Part shown: positions 24,141-61,088 of the stretch, piece by piece | Layout of the letters: every line of letters begins with the position of its first letter | How positions within the stretch are numbered: the stretch's first letter is position 1 | Assembly: GCA_023053685.1 (NCBI GenBank) | Contig: JALIGW010000003.1 | Span: forward strand, 141,171,008-141,235,007 | Direction of reading: 5' to 3' | DNA: 64,000 nt | DNA from: Diadophis punctatus similis | Taxonomy: Eukaryota > Chordata > Lepidosauria > Squamata > Dipsadidae | Notes under the pieces: model-generated | Told to the model about the DNA's origin: nothing | Seen by the model: the letters and a program-made list of their open reading frames with translations, nothing else | The model's database searches: none | Translations under genes and position numbers: made by a program

Positions 24141-24639
24141 AGCAATAGTGATGATCATCACACAGCGGCCTTCAAAATATTCTAGAGGGACTGGCAAATA
24201 GAAATGTGTCATGGGAAAATGCCCTCAGCTATAAATGTCATGGAAAATGTTAAGCATCCGACTCCCCCCACAGCATCCTTTTCTGCATTAAAAAGTTAAT
24301 AATAGCAGTCAATCTTATGGGACAGATTGCAGCTATTATTAAAACAAGGTATTTGAAATGTGTCAAAAAAATAAATGGATGAGGATAAGAATTTCAGTAA
24401 CTCTTGAAATGCTTCAAGAAATAATTCAGTAATTCCTCAAGAGGTAATTCTATAAATGATTCTATCGCTCTTTTCTTATGATGTACTTTAGAGCCATTAT
24501 AGGAAATCTTAACCGTAAGACTTATCTTGTTCTTTTCACGGATATCTTATTCACTGTAGTTTTTCCTCACTTCTGTCAAGAAGGCAGCATAAGGGCAATA
24601 GCAAAATTGGGCTCTGTGACCTTTCCAGGGGAACTTTAA
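24141..24639. other. Intergenic, unassigned
   Basis: AT-rich, without recognised features. Confidence 0.5.
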
Positions 24640-25287
24640 TTAAAGACTGGGAAGAACAGAAATGTGACATTTTGAGTCTCCCGGTACAGTTAGACCAATT
24701 CTGGAATACAGCTCACCTGTCTGGAACCCGCATATTGGACATAAATACAATCGAGAGAGTCCAGAAATATTTCACAAGAAGAGTCCTCCACTCCTCTGCT
24801 CGCAATAGAATACCTTATTCCACCAGACTTGAAATATTGGGATTAGACAATTTAGAATTATGTTGCCTTCGATCTGATCTAAATGTAGTTCATAAAATCA
24901 TATACCAAAATGTCCCTCCTGTCAATGATTACTTCAGCTTCAACCGCAACAATACACAAGTATGCAATAGATACAAACTTAATGTAAAGCGCTCCAAACT
25001 CGACTGCAGAAAATACGACTTCAGCAACAGAGTAATCAATGCCTGGAATGCACTACCTGACTCTGTGGTTTCTTCCCCAAACCCCCAAAACTTTAACCTT
25101 AGACTGTCTACAGTTGACCTCAGCCCATTCCTAAGAGGTCTGTAAGGGGCAAGCACACCACAGTGCCTACCGTCCCTGTCTTACTGTTCTATTGTCCTCT
25201 TTTATCTGTACTTCTTTGCTTACGTTTATACAAACACCTACTATCTATTACATGTTTGACAAACAAATAAAATAAATAAATAAAATA
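24640..25287 (+). mobile_element. CR1-group LINE ORF2 C-terminus and 3' end
   Basis: A single open frame from 24672 to 25145 encodes 157 residues: IERVQKYFTRRVLH, LEILGLDNLELCCLRSDL, VVHKIIYQNVPPVN and NAWNALPDSVVSSPNPQNF. This is the conserved region after the reverse transcriptase palm of CR1/L2/Rex1-type LINEs. It is 5'-truncated, and the end is (AAATAA)n at 25263-25287. The intact frame suggests a younger copy than those at 16660 and 12010. Confidence 0.82.
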
Positions 25288-27769
25288 AAGTTCATGAAGG
25301 ACATTCACAGTGATGTCTGAGATAGTCACCATATTTCTCAGTTGCATTTTGATAGCATAATGTCTTGAAGTTAGATTGAAAAAATAATTTACATGAATTT
25401 TTAGAGAAAAAACCCTAAAGCTGTCAAGAACAGTGTTGTTCAGAAAAAGAGCAGATGCATTTTCAACAGCAATGTTGTCAAGAATGAAAAGCCCTCTAGG
25501 ATTTCAAAGTTTTGGCATATTTGGTCAATACAAATTCTAAAACTTGGCAATCAGCTTTTGCCCTTCTTCAATGTCCATAGTTGTGGGAGCAAGCATAAGC
25601 CCCTTTTATAGATATTTAAGGAGCAAGGTTGGTTTTTGGTCACTAGGCTGAACTAAACAAAATTGATAGTGTTGCATTGTTTTATTGTTCCATTTGTCTG
25701 ATCCATTTACATTTGTTATTGAACAGATTTGCTATCCTGTTTTCCAAAGGGCATTGGGTATATTTGCATTGAGAGAATTTATTTGTGCATTGAGAGAAAC
25801 ACATAAAAATAAGAATAGGCAAATAGATTAAAACCTCATTCCAACCAGATGCAGTAAATACTAGATTCAAATGTATGGCCAAAATAAAAGAAAGAAGTTG
25901 GGCCCATAATGTCATAAGTGAGTCATAGAAAAAACTGATCTCAGCAATTGGCAGATGGTGAAGAAGGACTTCAACTGTCTGACAAGCTGCTTTTAGGAAA
26001 ATTCATTCTTAGACAACAGAAATAGGACAGTTTTTCAACAGATCTTGCTGCCTAAAGTTGTATTTCCCTCAAGTTAAAGAACATAGTAATCAAGGCCAGC
26101 TAATTCATTGCAGCATGAGAATCTCCCTTGTCCCAGGGATATTTATCAATCCTGGTATAGTAATAATAATACAATTTTAATTCAATTATTAATAATTTGT
26201 TCTCCTTAATGGCACACTATGATAGAACCAGTCCAAGAAGTATGGATACAATTGATAGAATTACTAGGAAGGTGATAGAATTCCACCTCTGTGACTTCTT
26301 AGTCCCCTTTAGTCCATTTTTTACAGTGGTTTTCTTCCCAGTTTGAGTTACATGAATTAACAACACCCCAATGAGAAGAAACAGCTTGCAGTAATGTCTC
26401 ATAGTGAGATAAAAGAGAGGGAGACAGAAAGGCTACCGTAGCTCTTCTTGTCTACATACACATGACTTACATGTCAGTGGGAGACAGATGTGAATATGAT
26501 TAGTGACCCCATTAGCCAGAGGGTATCTTAACATCAGCACTCTAGTTGAGGGGAAACGTAAGGGACAAGAGCAGGCCTTCCTGTCACTCGGGTTAACAAT
26601 CTGAAAAGAGTCACCCAGCATCACATAATATTGGCTGACTCCAAGCAGGAGGTCTTATCATGGGCAGAACTGAGAGGTATGTTTTCCATCTGTGTTATAT
26701 TGTTCAAAAATTTAAAAACTCACATTAATTAAGAGGTAAATGTAAGTACACAACTAATATTACTATTAGCCACAGTAAGTTAGACAATTTAGGCAGCCTA
26801 TGTTGGGTGATGGACAGAGATAAATAGAATAAAAGAATATTTGTAGCTCAGGGCTGAAATGAGGGGGTCTTTGGTGCTCTCTGAGCTTGTTTTCTTGCAG
26901 ACCTTTTATTACCCAAACTAGGTAACATCATCTGTTCAAGAACAGTACTATTCAAGTGCATCACCCATACATGAGGGTTTTTTGTTTTTTTGTTTTCCTT
27001 TCTGTGCACTGAAGATATTGTACTATTGTCAGAGCTGACATATCATTCAATTACCAATCTGAACTGGAAACAGAATAATGTCTTGGACTGGTTAGGATTT
27101 ATTTGGTAATAAAATAAAATACAATCAATGACTATCAGGCTAAAAAAGGGAAATAAAAAACAATGAAATGCAATGAAAATATAATACAATAAAAACTAAA
27201 ACAGAAGAAAAGCCTAAAAAGAGATAAGAACTTAACCACTGCGAGTTTTGATACTGCCAGAGGTGGTATGAATGAGATAGAGTTTTATCAGTGAGGGATG
27301 TTAAGAAGGTAGAGTGGATGATGTCATAGAAGACACGAAAAAGGGCAAGGTTTTCAGGTTCATCACAAATCACAAGATCAGAGTCTCTAAAAGGATTTTC
27401 TGGCATCTATTCTCCAATATCGTTATAGGGAATATGTTGAAATGAACTAGGCAAGATGTTCTGTGATGTGAAACAGACGTAGGACTGAAGAAATGTTTAA
27501 CAGGGGAAAGTGGGGTCTGGTCTAGCACTTGCCTGTGAGAATGATCCATAATCCTTAAGTCCCTCTGCCACGCTGTTATCATAAACTTACTGGAGAAGTT
27601 CTGCTTTGGGTTTCTCTAAACCTAAAGACAACAGAAGCTGGGAGGATAGAGACCACAGAAGCACAAGTTAAGGGGGGAGGGGGTCAGTGAACAGTTAGTA
27701 AAGGAAACTTTTAACAAGTAAAACAGTACTTTCCACAAGGAGAACGATTCCTTGGTGGGAGGTGATTTT
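25288..27769. other. Intergenic, mostly unique
   Basis: About 2.5 kb without a recognised repeat. It contains a small - strand frame at 26217-26402 (see findings) and minor AT-rich tracts. No supported gene. Confidence 0.4.
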
Positions 27770-27902
27770 ATTTTATTATATTAATTTATTTGATTGTTTT
27801 TTATTAGTTTTATTGTTTTAAATGAGGTTTTATATTCTGTAAGCCACCTTGAGTCGACATGTGCGAATAGGCAGCAATATAAATTCAATAAATAAATAAA
27901 TT
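27770..27902 (+). repeat. LINE/SINE 3' tail
   Basis: 'gtaagccaccttgagtcgac', then gcagcaatataaattcaata and (AATA)n: the general squamate LINE/SINE tail. Confidence 0.6.
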
Positions 27903-27927
27903 CCTGGTATCACACAATCAAGAACAT

Positions 27928-28192
27928 GAGCCGAGGTTGGTGCAGCAGTTAGAGTGCAGTACTGCAGGCTACTTTAGCTGACTGTGATCAGCAGTTCAGC
28001 TGTTCAAATCTCACCGGCTCAAGGTTGACTCAGCCTTCCATCCTTCCGAGGTAGGTAAAATGAGGACCCAGATTGTTGGGGGCAATATAAATATACATTG
28101 CTTACTGGTGTAAACCGCTTAGAGAGTGCTTGCACTTTGAGGCGGTATATATGTCTCACTAATAAATAATAAATAAATAAATAAATACATTT
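27928..28192 (+). repeat. tRNA-derived SINE (family S)
   Basis: gagccgaggttggtgcagca head, gttcaaatctcaccgg B box, 'gactcagccttccatcctt', 'taaaccgcttagagag' and an (AAAT)n tail. Confidence 0.88.
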
Positions 28193-28267
28193 AAGGCACA
28201 ACATGGGATCTGAAAGTAGTCCACAAAAACTTGAGAATGGACAATCTCTAGGGGTTTAAAGGTACTA

Positions 28268-28532
28268 CCTTGTGTTTCCCCGAAAATAAGCCCTCCCCCT
28301 GAAAATAAACCCTTCACTGAAAATAACCCCCCCCCATAAGCCCTCCCCCAAAATACCATTTCCTCTGGTTAAGGTTAGGGAGACAGAGCTGGAAATCAGA
28401 TAAGACGGCAAGAGGAGCCCTGTCTTGCTCCACACGCCCCAAAATAATAAGACCTCCCCCAAAATAAGACAAAAGCGCTTATTTGGGGATTCAAAAAATA
28501 TAAGATAGGGTCTTATTTTCGGGGAAACACGG
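28268..28532. mobile_element. TA-flanked foldback MITE, family D, 265 bp
   Basis: gtgtttccccgaaaataag and cttattttcggggaaacac ends between TA dinucleotides. Internal repeats of 'ccccgaaaataagccctcccc' type suggest local expansion compared with the 135-bp copy at 21117. Confidence 0.75.
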
Positions 28533-29239
28533 TATAGATGCAGGCTTGTGAACTGTAAAGCATCTGCAAATCAGGCTTAGCTTTAAACAGTATCCTTGTT
28601 GCTCCCAGAGTGGGGGAAAAAAACCCCAGCTGAATATTGCCTTGGTGCTGTTATTAGGTTCGTCACAGACAACTTTGTTTCCGCCAGGCTCCAGAGGCCT
28701 GGAATACAATGCCAAGATACTGAATGGCAAGAATTTACTCAATCTGATTATTATCAGTGTGTCAGCAATCTTTTTAGCATCTAAGTCCACTTGAGAATAT
28801 CTTGATTTTGGGTTTTAGGGTAGTTAATTGTGAGCTTTTTCTCCCTACAAAAGTCCACCAAGTCCCAGAGACTTCTAAGGGTAACCCGGGGTAAGTGAAA
28901 GGATGGTGGCATTGTCTGCAGAGCAAGATGTCCATCTTTGAGTTTGCAGGAGGTGGGGGAGGAGATGAATTTTTTTAGTTAGGGCTGCTATGATAGCATT
29001 TAGACCCAGTTGTTAAACAAAGGGGAGCCAAGGTCCAGCTCTGTCTCACCCTTTGCTTATTGGGATAACTGCAATGAGGGACTAGTATTACCATTTTTAA
29101 CCTGCATTCAGAAACTTCAATGATGCAAAATGCAGTGATCTGCATGCTTATGGCCCAGTTTCCTTACTGTCAGGTAACACTATTGCTGTGATAACTGCAT
29201 AAGCTAACAGTGTGTTTCTGAGTGTAGTTCAATGTACTG
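28533..29239. other. Intergenic, unassigned
   Basis: No coding or repeat signature that I can name. Confidence 0.45.
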
Positions 29240-29590
29240 GTTATATAAAACCCCAAAGGGCTCAGGGCCTAGGTATCCATGAGTCTACCTTCTGTCTGCC
29301 CATCTGGAGTGAACAGAGGCCCACTGAAGATCCCCACCTACTGAGAAATATACCAGAAGGGAACCTAAAGACAGGAACTCCAAGTGGAGCTCCCCTTCTG
29401 TGGAATAGCTTGCCTTTTAGAAACTATCAAAATATGATTATTTCAGCAGACCTTTGGGACTGACAGGAATAATTAGTGACAGATGTATTGATTTATAATT
29501 ATATTATTAATGTAATTTTGATATTGTACTTATTGTTACTTTGGCTTGTTGCTGTTGTTCTTTGCGAACCACCAATTTTAATATTAAGAA
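29240..29590 (+). repeat. Decayed LINE 3' fragment
   Basis: Contains 'tctgtggaatagcttgcct', the DNA form of an LWNSLP motif at the end of L2/Vingi-like LINE ORF2, in the same sense as 44590-45630. The 29212-29463 frame is part of this. Confidence 0.5.
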
Positions 29591-29606
29591 GGTTTAAAGG
29601 TTTTAA

Positions 29607-29835
29607 GAGCCGAGGTGGCGCAGTGGTTAAAATGCAGCACTGCAGTTCAGCAGTTCAGCTGTTCAAATCTCACCGGCTCAACGTTGACTCAGCCTTCCAT
29701 CCTTCCGAGGTGGGTAAAATGAGAACCCAGATTGTTGGGGGCAATATGCTGAACTCTGTAAACCGCTTAGAGAGGGCTGTAAAGCACTATGAAGCGGTAT
29801 ATAAGTCTAAATGCTATTGCTATTATAAATAAAGC
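29607..29835 (+). repeat. tRNA-derived SINE (family S)
   Basis: gagccgaggtggcgcagtgg head, ttcaaatctcaccggctca B-box region, gtaaaccgcttagagaggg, gaagcggtatataagtc and a tail of TATTGC/AATAAA. Confidence 0.9.
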
Positions 29836-29849
29836 AAGCAAACCAAAAT

Positions 29850-32109
29850 GAATACAGCAGTAAGTAGATAGATGGTTGTTATTCCACAAAAAAGTAATAT
29901 TTAATAATCTAGTGAAAGGTACGTCTTGTTTCTTGGAGCAAATATTTTTACTGTATTATTTAACTGATTACTTTTACTAAATCTTTCTTTTCAATTAATC
30001 GTCACATCTGAAATTCCTTTGGAAAAGGAAACTACCAGAGATACTAGGAAAAGGCATCAAATAGAATAAGGGCATATAATTTTATTTATAATGCTTTCAT
30101 TAAACATGTTTGACAAAACTTACAATATAGTATTTTTATATATTTGCTTCCAAAAGTATATTTTCTTTAAAATATATTTTAAAAAATATTGTTTTAATAA
30201 GCTGCATCCATTTATCCATCTTTTATACAAACAGCCAAAGCAGTTTTAAAATGAGTACAGAAATGGATCCAGAATCTGATAGGAGGAGAATTATTTTCAA
30301 AGGTCAATTAACCATATTTGAAACATCAGTATACAGTATAATGAGTAAATGTGTTCGGTGGCCACAAAACAATCTCTCACTATTACTTCTATCACTGAAA
30401 ACAGAGGGTTGAGAATCTACAGACAGCATTTATTCAGTGTCACATCAGTTTAGAGATACACTAATTTCTAGGAACACTAATTGAATTGGAAGGGTCACAT
30501 TTTGAATTGAATTACATTCCTTCTGATTAAAATGACATTCGCTAACTACGCTATCTGCATAGTTAGCAAATGTCAGTGGCTAACTATAGCATAAATATGG
30601 ATACTGTTATTAGAATAGGGTTGACAAAAATTCAGACTAGCTGTCTGTAGGTCAGCCTCAGGATTACATGTTAAAGCATGTCCAGGAATTCATAGATAAC
30701 AGTAACAACAAAGATATTTTAAGGTGGTCAAATTATTTGTAAAGAACAAGCTAAACATATCAACTTAAAATAAAGATTCAATCTATATAATAATAATGGC
30801 TTGAACAAGGGCTATCAGCAAAATTGAGAAGTAGTAAGTTACAGATCTCACATAAAGCAAACAAATGACCCTAGTGAGCATTAACTCCCGTAACAGTTTA
30901 AAACTAATCCTCTTTCTGGAGTCTGTGAGTCCAGCATAAATGGAGCTATATACAAACTATCTATATTTTTTCAGTATTTGAAAATATCAGTTTTTCATGA
31001 ACTGAGCTTTAAGACAAAGAGAACATGATTTGTAAATTGGAGTTAATTTTTAAAATAATGTTTTTTTAAAAAAAAGAAATTACCAAACCATAATATTGTG
31101 ATTGGTTATGTGTCCTGGGTTTAAAAAAGTGGACATAAGCGGTAAATTTATATAGCAACTTGCCGTGATTATTCAGATTGTTCCTGATGGGAACAATTAG
31201 AAGAATCTTTTGACTTGGAGGAATCTTTGACTTAAACTAGCATAACCTGCACAGAACAAAATAATGTTGGATGAACTTATGAATGTACTTACTTGCAAAC
31301 AATCAGCATCCAATCATCAAAATTCACTATAATGTAACTGCATACATTATAGTATAGCATACAGGATATATCAATTAATGTGCATGCAGCAGGATTTCTA
31401 TAGTTAATTGAACTAATAAACCTTCTTTGTTTTGTGACCACATTCTGTCAACTGATTCAGCAATTCATTCCAGGCATGAAGGTTCCAATCAGTATATGCT
31501 GATATCTTATACATGCAGTGGTTTCCATTCCTTTCAGTGGGGAGAGCAGATCCACATGTAAATATAAAATGAGTCTAATAGAAAAAGCCCTTAAATATAG
31601 TAGAAGTCAGTTAAGGTTAAGGATCAAGTCTAAGGTAGTCCTAGCCACGTTCACCTTATCACAAAAAGTCATACCCCTAATAGTAATGTAAATTCTTTAA
31701 ATACACTGCAGCTTATATAAATAGAGATTCACCTTAAAAATGTTTAAAGTCTTTTTTAAAAACACAAAAATATCATTTAGCTCATTCACCTGTTTTTTTT
31801 TAATCTCTTTCTTGTGAACTTACCTAGGGCTAATATTTCAATATTTCGTCTTCTGTAATGACCCTATTCATTAATATATTCCCTTAAAATTTTGTATCTT
31901 GTGTCGGCATTTACAATTTAAACTTCCTTTTAATGAACATTCCTTTAATGATGTTGTGTCTGAATACTCTTTTCATGTCAAGGCTTAATGGGTAAAAAAG
32001 TTCCATCATATTATTATACCATAAATTAATCAAATGCGGAAAATGACACTCTTTTGTTCCAAACATAAAATTCTTCATTTTCTGATAACATACATCTTCT
32101 AAAATATCC
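29850..32109 (-). other. DCDC2: Candidate DCDC2 3' UTR, repeat-poor
   Basis: About 2.2 kb after the DCDC2 stop contains no SINE, MITE or LINE that I can recognise, unlike all the DNA around it. AATAAA on the - strand (TTTATT on +) occurs at 30434-30429 and 30086-30081. A long 3' UTR is an inference from this repeat-free state. Confidence 0.4.
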
Positions 32110-57711
<25,602 letters not shown>

Positions 57712-58114
57712 CTGAAAGACCCCACGCCCAAAAAATCATGTATTTATACTGCATTAATTTGTTTTAAAACTATTTATAAAAATCTTTCCCATCAGTACTT
57801 TAAAAGATTTTGTACATTATCAATCAATGATACCACTGCACGCCACTGTGTAATTAGCCTTTTAGATATACGTACATTTGCAGGATTTCTCGTTTGCTTT
57901 TCTCATCCAGCCTTTGGTTTTTCTTGTTGCTATGTAAATGACTTGCGCTTCAGAAGTGAATTAGTGCCATTATTAATATGCCAGGGGATGTTGTGGAATT
58001 AGCAATCACAGAAATGTTGCTCTCCCACTGTTGTCAGTTCTGCTAATTTCTTAGCTGTTTTTCATAGTTCATGCCTAGTGGCTTGGAAAGACATCTCTCT
58101 CATTTGTCACTATG
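57712..58114. other. DCDC2: DCDC2 intron upstream of exon 3
   Basis: Unique sequence. No second exon was found. Confidence 0.6.
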
Positions 58115-58122
58115 ACCTAGTG

Positions 58123-58559
58123 CAGTGATGGCTAACCTTTTCCAGACGGAGTGCCCAAAGCGTGCGCGCGCATACGTGCACCCAAACCCTCAAAATGCAA
58201 TGTGCACGTGCCCCGCCCCCTGCGTATGCCTATGTGAACTCCCTGCACGTGCCCCAGCCCCATGCATGCGTGTGCACCCCTGCAACCCCACATGCGTGCG
58301 TGACCCCCTGCATGCGCCCCACCCCCCACACATGGGCACGCGAACCCCTGCATGTGCCTCGCCCCCGCGCATGCATGTGTGAACGTCCTGCACTCTCCCC
58401 GCCCCCCGCGCATGCACGTCAGAGACCTGACAACCAGCTGGCCAGCGGGAGGCATGCGTGCATGTGCAGCAGAGCTGAACTGGGGCGACGGCTCGCGTGC
58501 CCACAGAGAGGGTGCTGCGTGCCACCAGTGGCGCACGTGCCATAGGTTCGCCATCACGG
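58123..58559 (-). mobile_element. hAT MITE, family A, 437 bp
   Basis: CAGTGATGGCTAACCT and AGGTTCGCCATCACGG ends with perfect 8-bp duplications ACCTAGTG at 58115-58122 and 58560-58567. The interior is diverged, with many catgcgtg and gcacgtgcc steps. Confidence 0.93.
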
Positions 58560-58567
58560 ACCTAGTG

Positions 58568-59194
58568 CCACTAGCTGGAAAAGGTTATGTTTATCTTTAA
58601 AGTTTCTTACATTCAAAAATGTTGAAATATGGTGTATGTTGTAAATGCTGCTTAAACTTGGTTTGGATGTAATATGTATTAAATTACTAATGTGCTCTTT
58701 CAACACACTAGGATTCCTGAGATTAATTCGTAACAGTTTCCTTTATGCCCAAAACAGGAAACTAGAGTTACCAGATATGGAACACATCAGAATTTGAAAA
58801 AAAACCTTCCATTTGTGCTTTCCGACTGTGTTTTATTTTGAACCCAAGAATCAGTTTTACATTTTAAACACAAAAAATATGCTTATCTTACATTCTTAAA
58901 CTGTAATCATGACAAGCAGACAAAAATATAAGGAAATGGAAAAGATACTGCACGACAATGTTATTTTAGAACGTAATCAGAACACAGAACCAGAAGGAGT
59001 AAGAGAAAAGGAACAATCACAAGATTTGTGTTTGTATGTGTGTGCATGTGTACTTTATATATATTATACACACACAGGCCCATTTTAAATATGGTATATT
59101 TATATAGTATAATTAAATATAGTGTTAAACCTATACAGGGTAAGTAGCAATCTCGGACTTTTCACATTGCATTCAAATTGACAAAAATTAGAAT
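58568..59194. other. DCDC2: DCDC2 intron, unassigned
   Basis: AT-rich, with short TG and CA runs near 59030-59080. Confidence 0.5.
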
Positions 59195-59829
59195 ACAGGT
59201 AGTCCACCTGAAGATCCACTTGTTCATCAACCATTCAAAGTTCTGGCTGATGCAGCATGTCAATGGTCACATGAACAAAATTCAAACCCACTCATAGGCC
59301 CACCTGCATTTATGACCACCCTTTGGCTGCCTGACTCCCACTGTGGCCAACTTCCCTTACCACCTTGCCCATCTCCACTTATTCCCACCACATAACACGC
59401 AAGTACTAGCCAGGGACTTCTTTCATGATGGTGCAGCCAGGGCATCTTCTGTGCTCTGCCCAGGATGTCCTTTGGTATTCCGGTATTCACTACCTCTCCT
59501 TTTTTCATGCCAGCACTCCTAAATCCTTCTTTTACACACTAGGCTTTTTTTTTGGTGAAAGAAGACCCTGGGTGGGACACAAACAGGGGGCCTGAATAGT
59601 GTGTAAACAGGGCCCCTGGCTGTTTCACAGTAGTGGCACAAAGTGTGGTGGGCAGAGCTGGGTGTTGGGGACAGTTGGGGACAGCAGGTAGATGGAAGGC
59701 CAAACGGACAGATGGTGGGGGAGATAGGCAGGCGAGGGGAGTTCAAGAGCAGGCAGTCCCTTACCTTACCAAGGCTCAGGGCTGGGAGAGACCAAGCCAG
59801 CAATGGCTTGGCTAAGGATGAGTCCTACC

Positions 59830-60246
59830 CAGCGGCGGGTTGCTGCCTTACTGGTGCCAGTTTGCTGCGCGCGCGTCTCCACGCTTCGGGCACACACACG
59901 CACGCACGCTACGCGTGTGTGCCCCCTTGCGCAATTTTGCTTCTGTGCATGCGCAGAAGCAAAATCGCGCTGAAATCTCGTGAGGGGACACGCGCAAGAG
60001 ATTTCGGCGCAATTTTGCTTCCGCACATGCGCAGAAGCAAAATCTCTTGTGTGCGCGTGTCCCCTCGCGAGATTTTGGCACAGTTTTGCTTCCGCGCATG
60101 CGCAGAAGCAAAATCGGCCAAAAATTCACGGGGGAAAATGGCAACACGCGCGATGGACCGGCAGAGAGGGCTCTGGAGCGGTTGTGCAATCGGCCGCTCC
60201 CTACCTGAGCTGCGCACCGGGCAGCTCCGGCAGGAACCCACCTCTG
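59830..60246 (+). mobile_element. hAT MITE, family C, 417 bp
   Basis: CAGCGGCGGGTTGCTGCC and GGCAGGAACCCACCTCTG ends with perfect duplications GTCCTACC at 59822-59829 and 60247-60254. The arm gcaattttgcttc / gaagcaaaatcgc is repeated three times. Contains GCGCATGCGC at 60094. Confidence 0.93.
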
Positions 60247-60308
60247 GTCCTACCTAACAACCAATGTGATTCAGTTAACAACAGCAACAAGGATTTGCAT
60301 CTCGCAAA

Positions 60309-60545
60309 TGCTGAAGTGGTGCAGTGGTTAAATGCTGCGACTGCAGGCTGACTGCTAGTTCAGCAGTTCAGCTGTTCAAATCTCACTAGGCTCAAGGTTG
60401 ACTCAGCCTTCCATCCTTCCGAGGTCGGTAAAATGAGGACCAAGATTGTTGGGGGCAATATGCTGAACTCTGTAAACCGCTTAGAGAGGGCTGTAAAGCA
60501 CTATGAAGCGGTATATAAGTAAAGTGCTATAAAGTGCTATTGCAT
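60309..60545 (+). repeat. tRNA-derived SINE (family S)
   Basis: gctgaagtggtgcagtggtt head, gttcaaatctcactaggctc B box, 'gactcagccttccatcctt', gtaaaccgcttagagaggg and gaagcggtatataagtaaa. Confidence 0.88.
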
Positions 60546-60657
60546 CATATGATTGTCATCACTGAGTAATATATTCAGGTGACATCACACTTTTATGACG
60601 TCACTTAATGGCAAAAATTTGTGTCCCAATTTATATCATTAACCAAGAACTACCTGT

Positions 60658-61088
60658 GTATGCTTTTCTTCCTCTATTGTATGGTAATAATTAGGAGCAA
60701 ACTGTCACAAAACAGTGCTTAAGTTCTCCAGAATTCTGAAATCCAATGGATTTTGAAATTTTTTTCAGATGATCTTACATTGACATAATAGTTTTTTTAT
60801 CTTTGTTAATGTTGAAATAAATGAGATTTTTCTTCCATGCTGCTTCTGCTTTGAAGCATAGTAATTTCCAATTTGTACCTGAGGTTAACTGGTTGAAATT
60901 TATTGGTTTTTGATATAGGTCCCTTATTTGGAACCAAGATTTTGTGCACAACATAAACCTGAAAATCATACAAATGATTCTATATTATTCAGGATTATAT
61001 ATTTAGATGTCTATATAATTATGAATTGTTTTCATTCCTTTCTTAATTACTTAATTTATAAAATCATGTTCTTTAAACACATACATGA
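60658..61088. other. DCDC2 intron, unassigned; holds a weak exon-like frame
   Basis: See the finding at 60775-60969. Nothing else recognised. 61075-61088 is the left target duplication of the L1 insertion. Confidence 0.4.

Larger units (their letters stand above)
59195..60657. mobile_element. MITE family G copy split by later insertions
   Basis: Left end ACAGGTAGTCC at 59195 and right end GAACTACCTGT at 60657 bracket a host element. A family C MITE (59830-60246) and a SINE (60309-60545) are inserted in it. The stretch 59300-59820 is less certain as part of the host. Confidence 0.6.

Noticed and set aside
27970..28060. Possible tRNA gene from A- and B-box-like sites
   Set aside because: Part of a SINE family with five copies and a common non-tRNA body; no cloverleaf expected to work.
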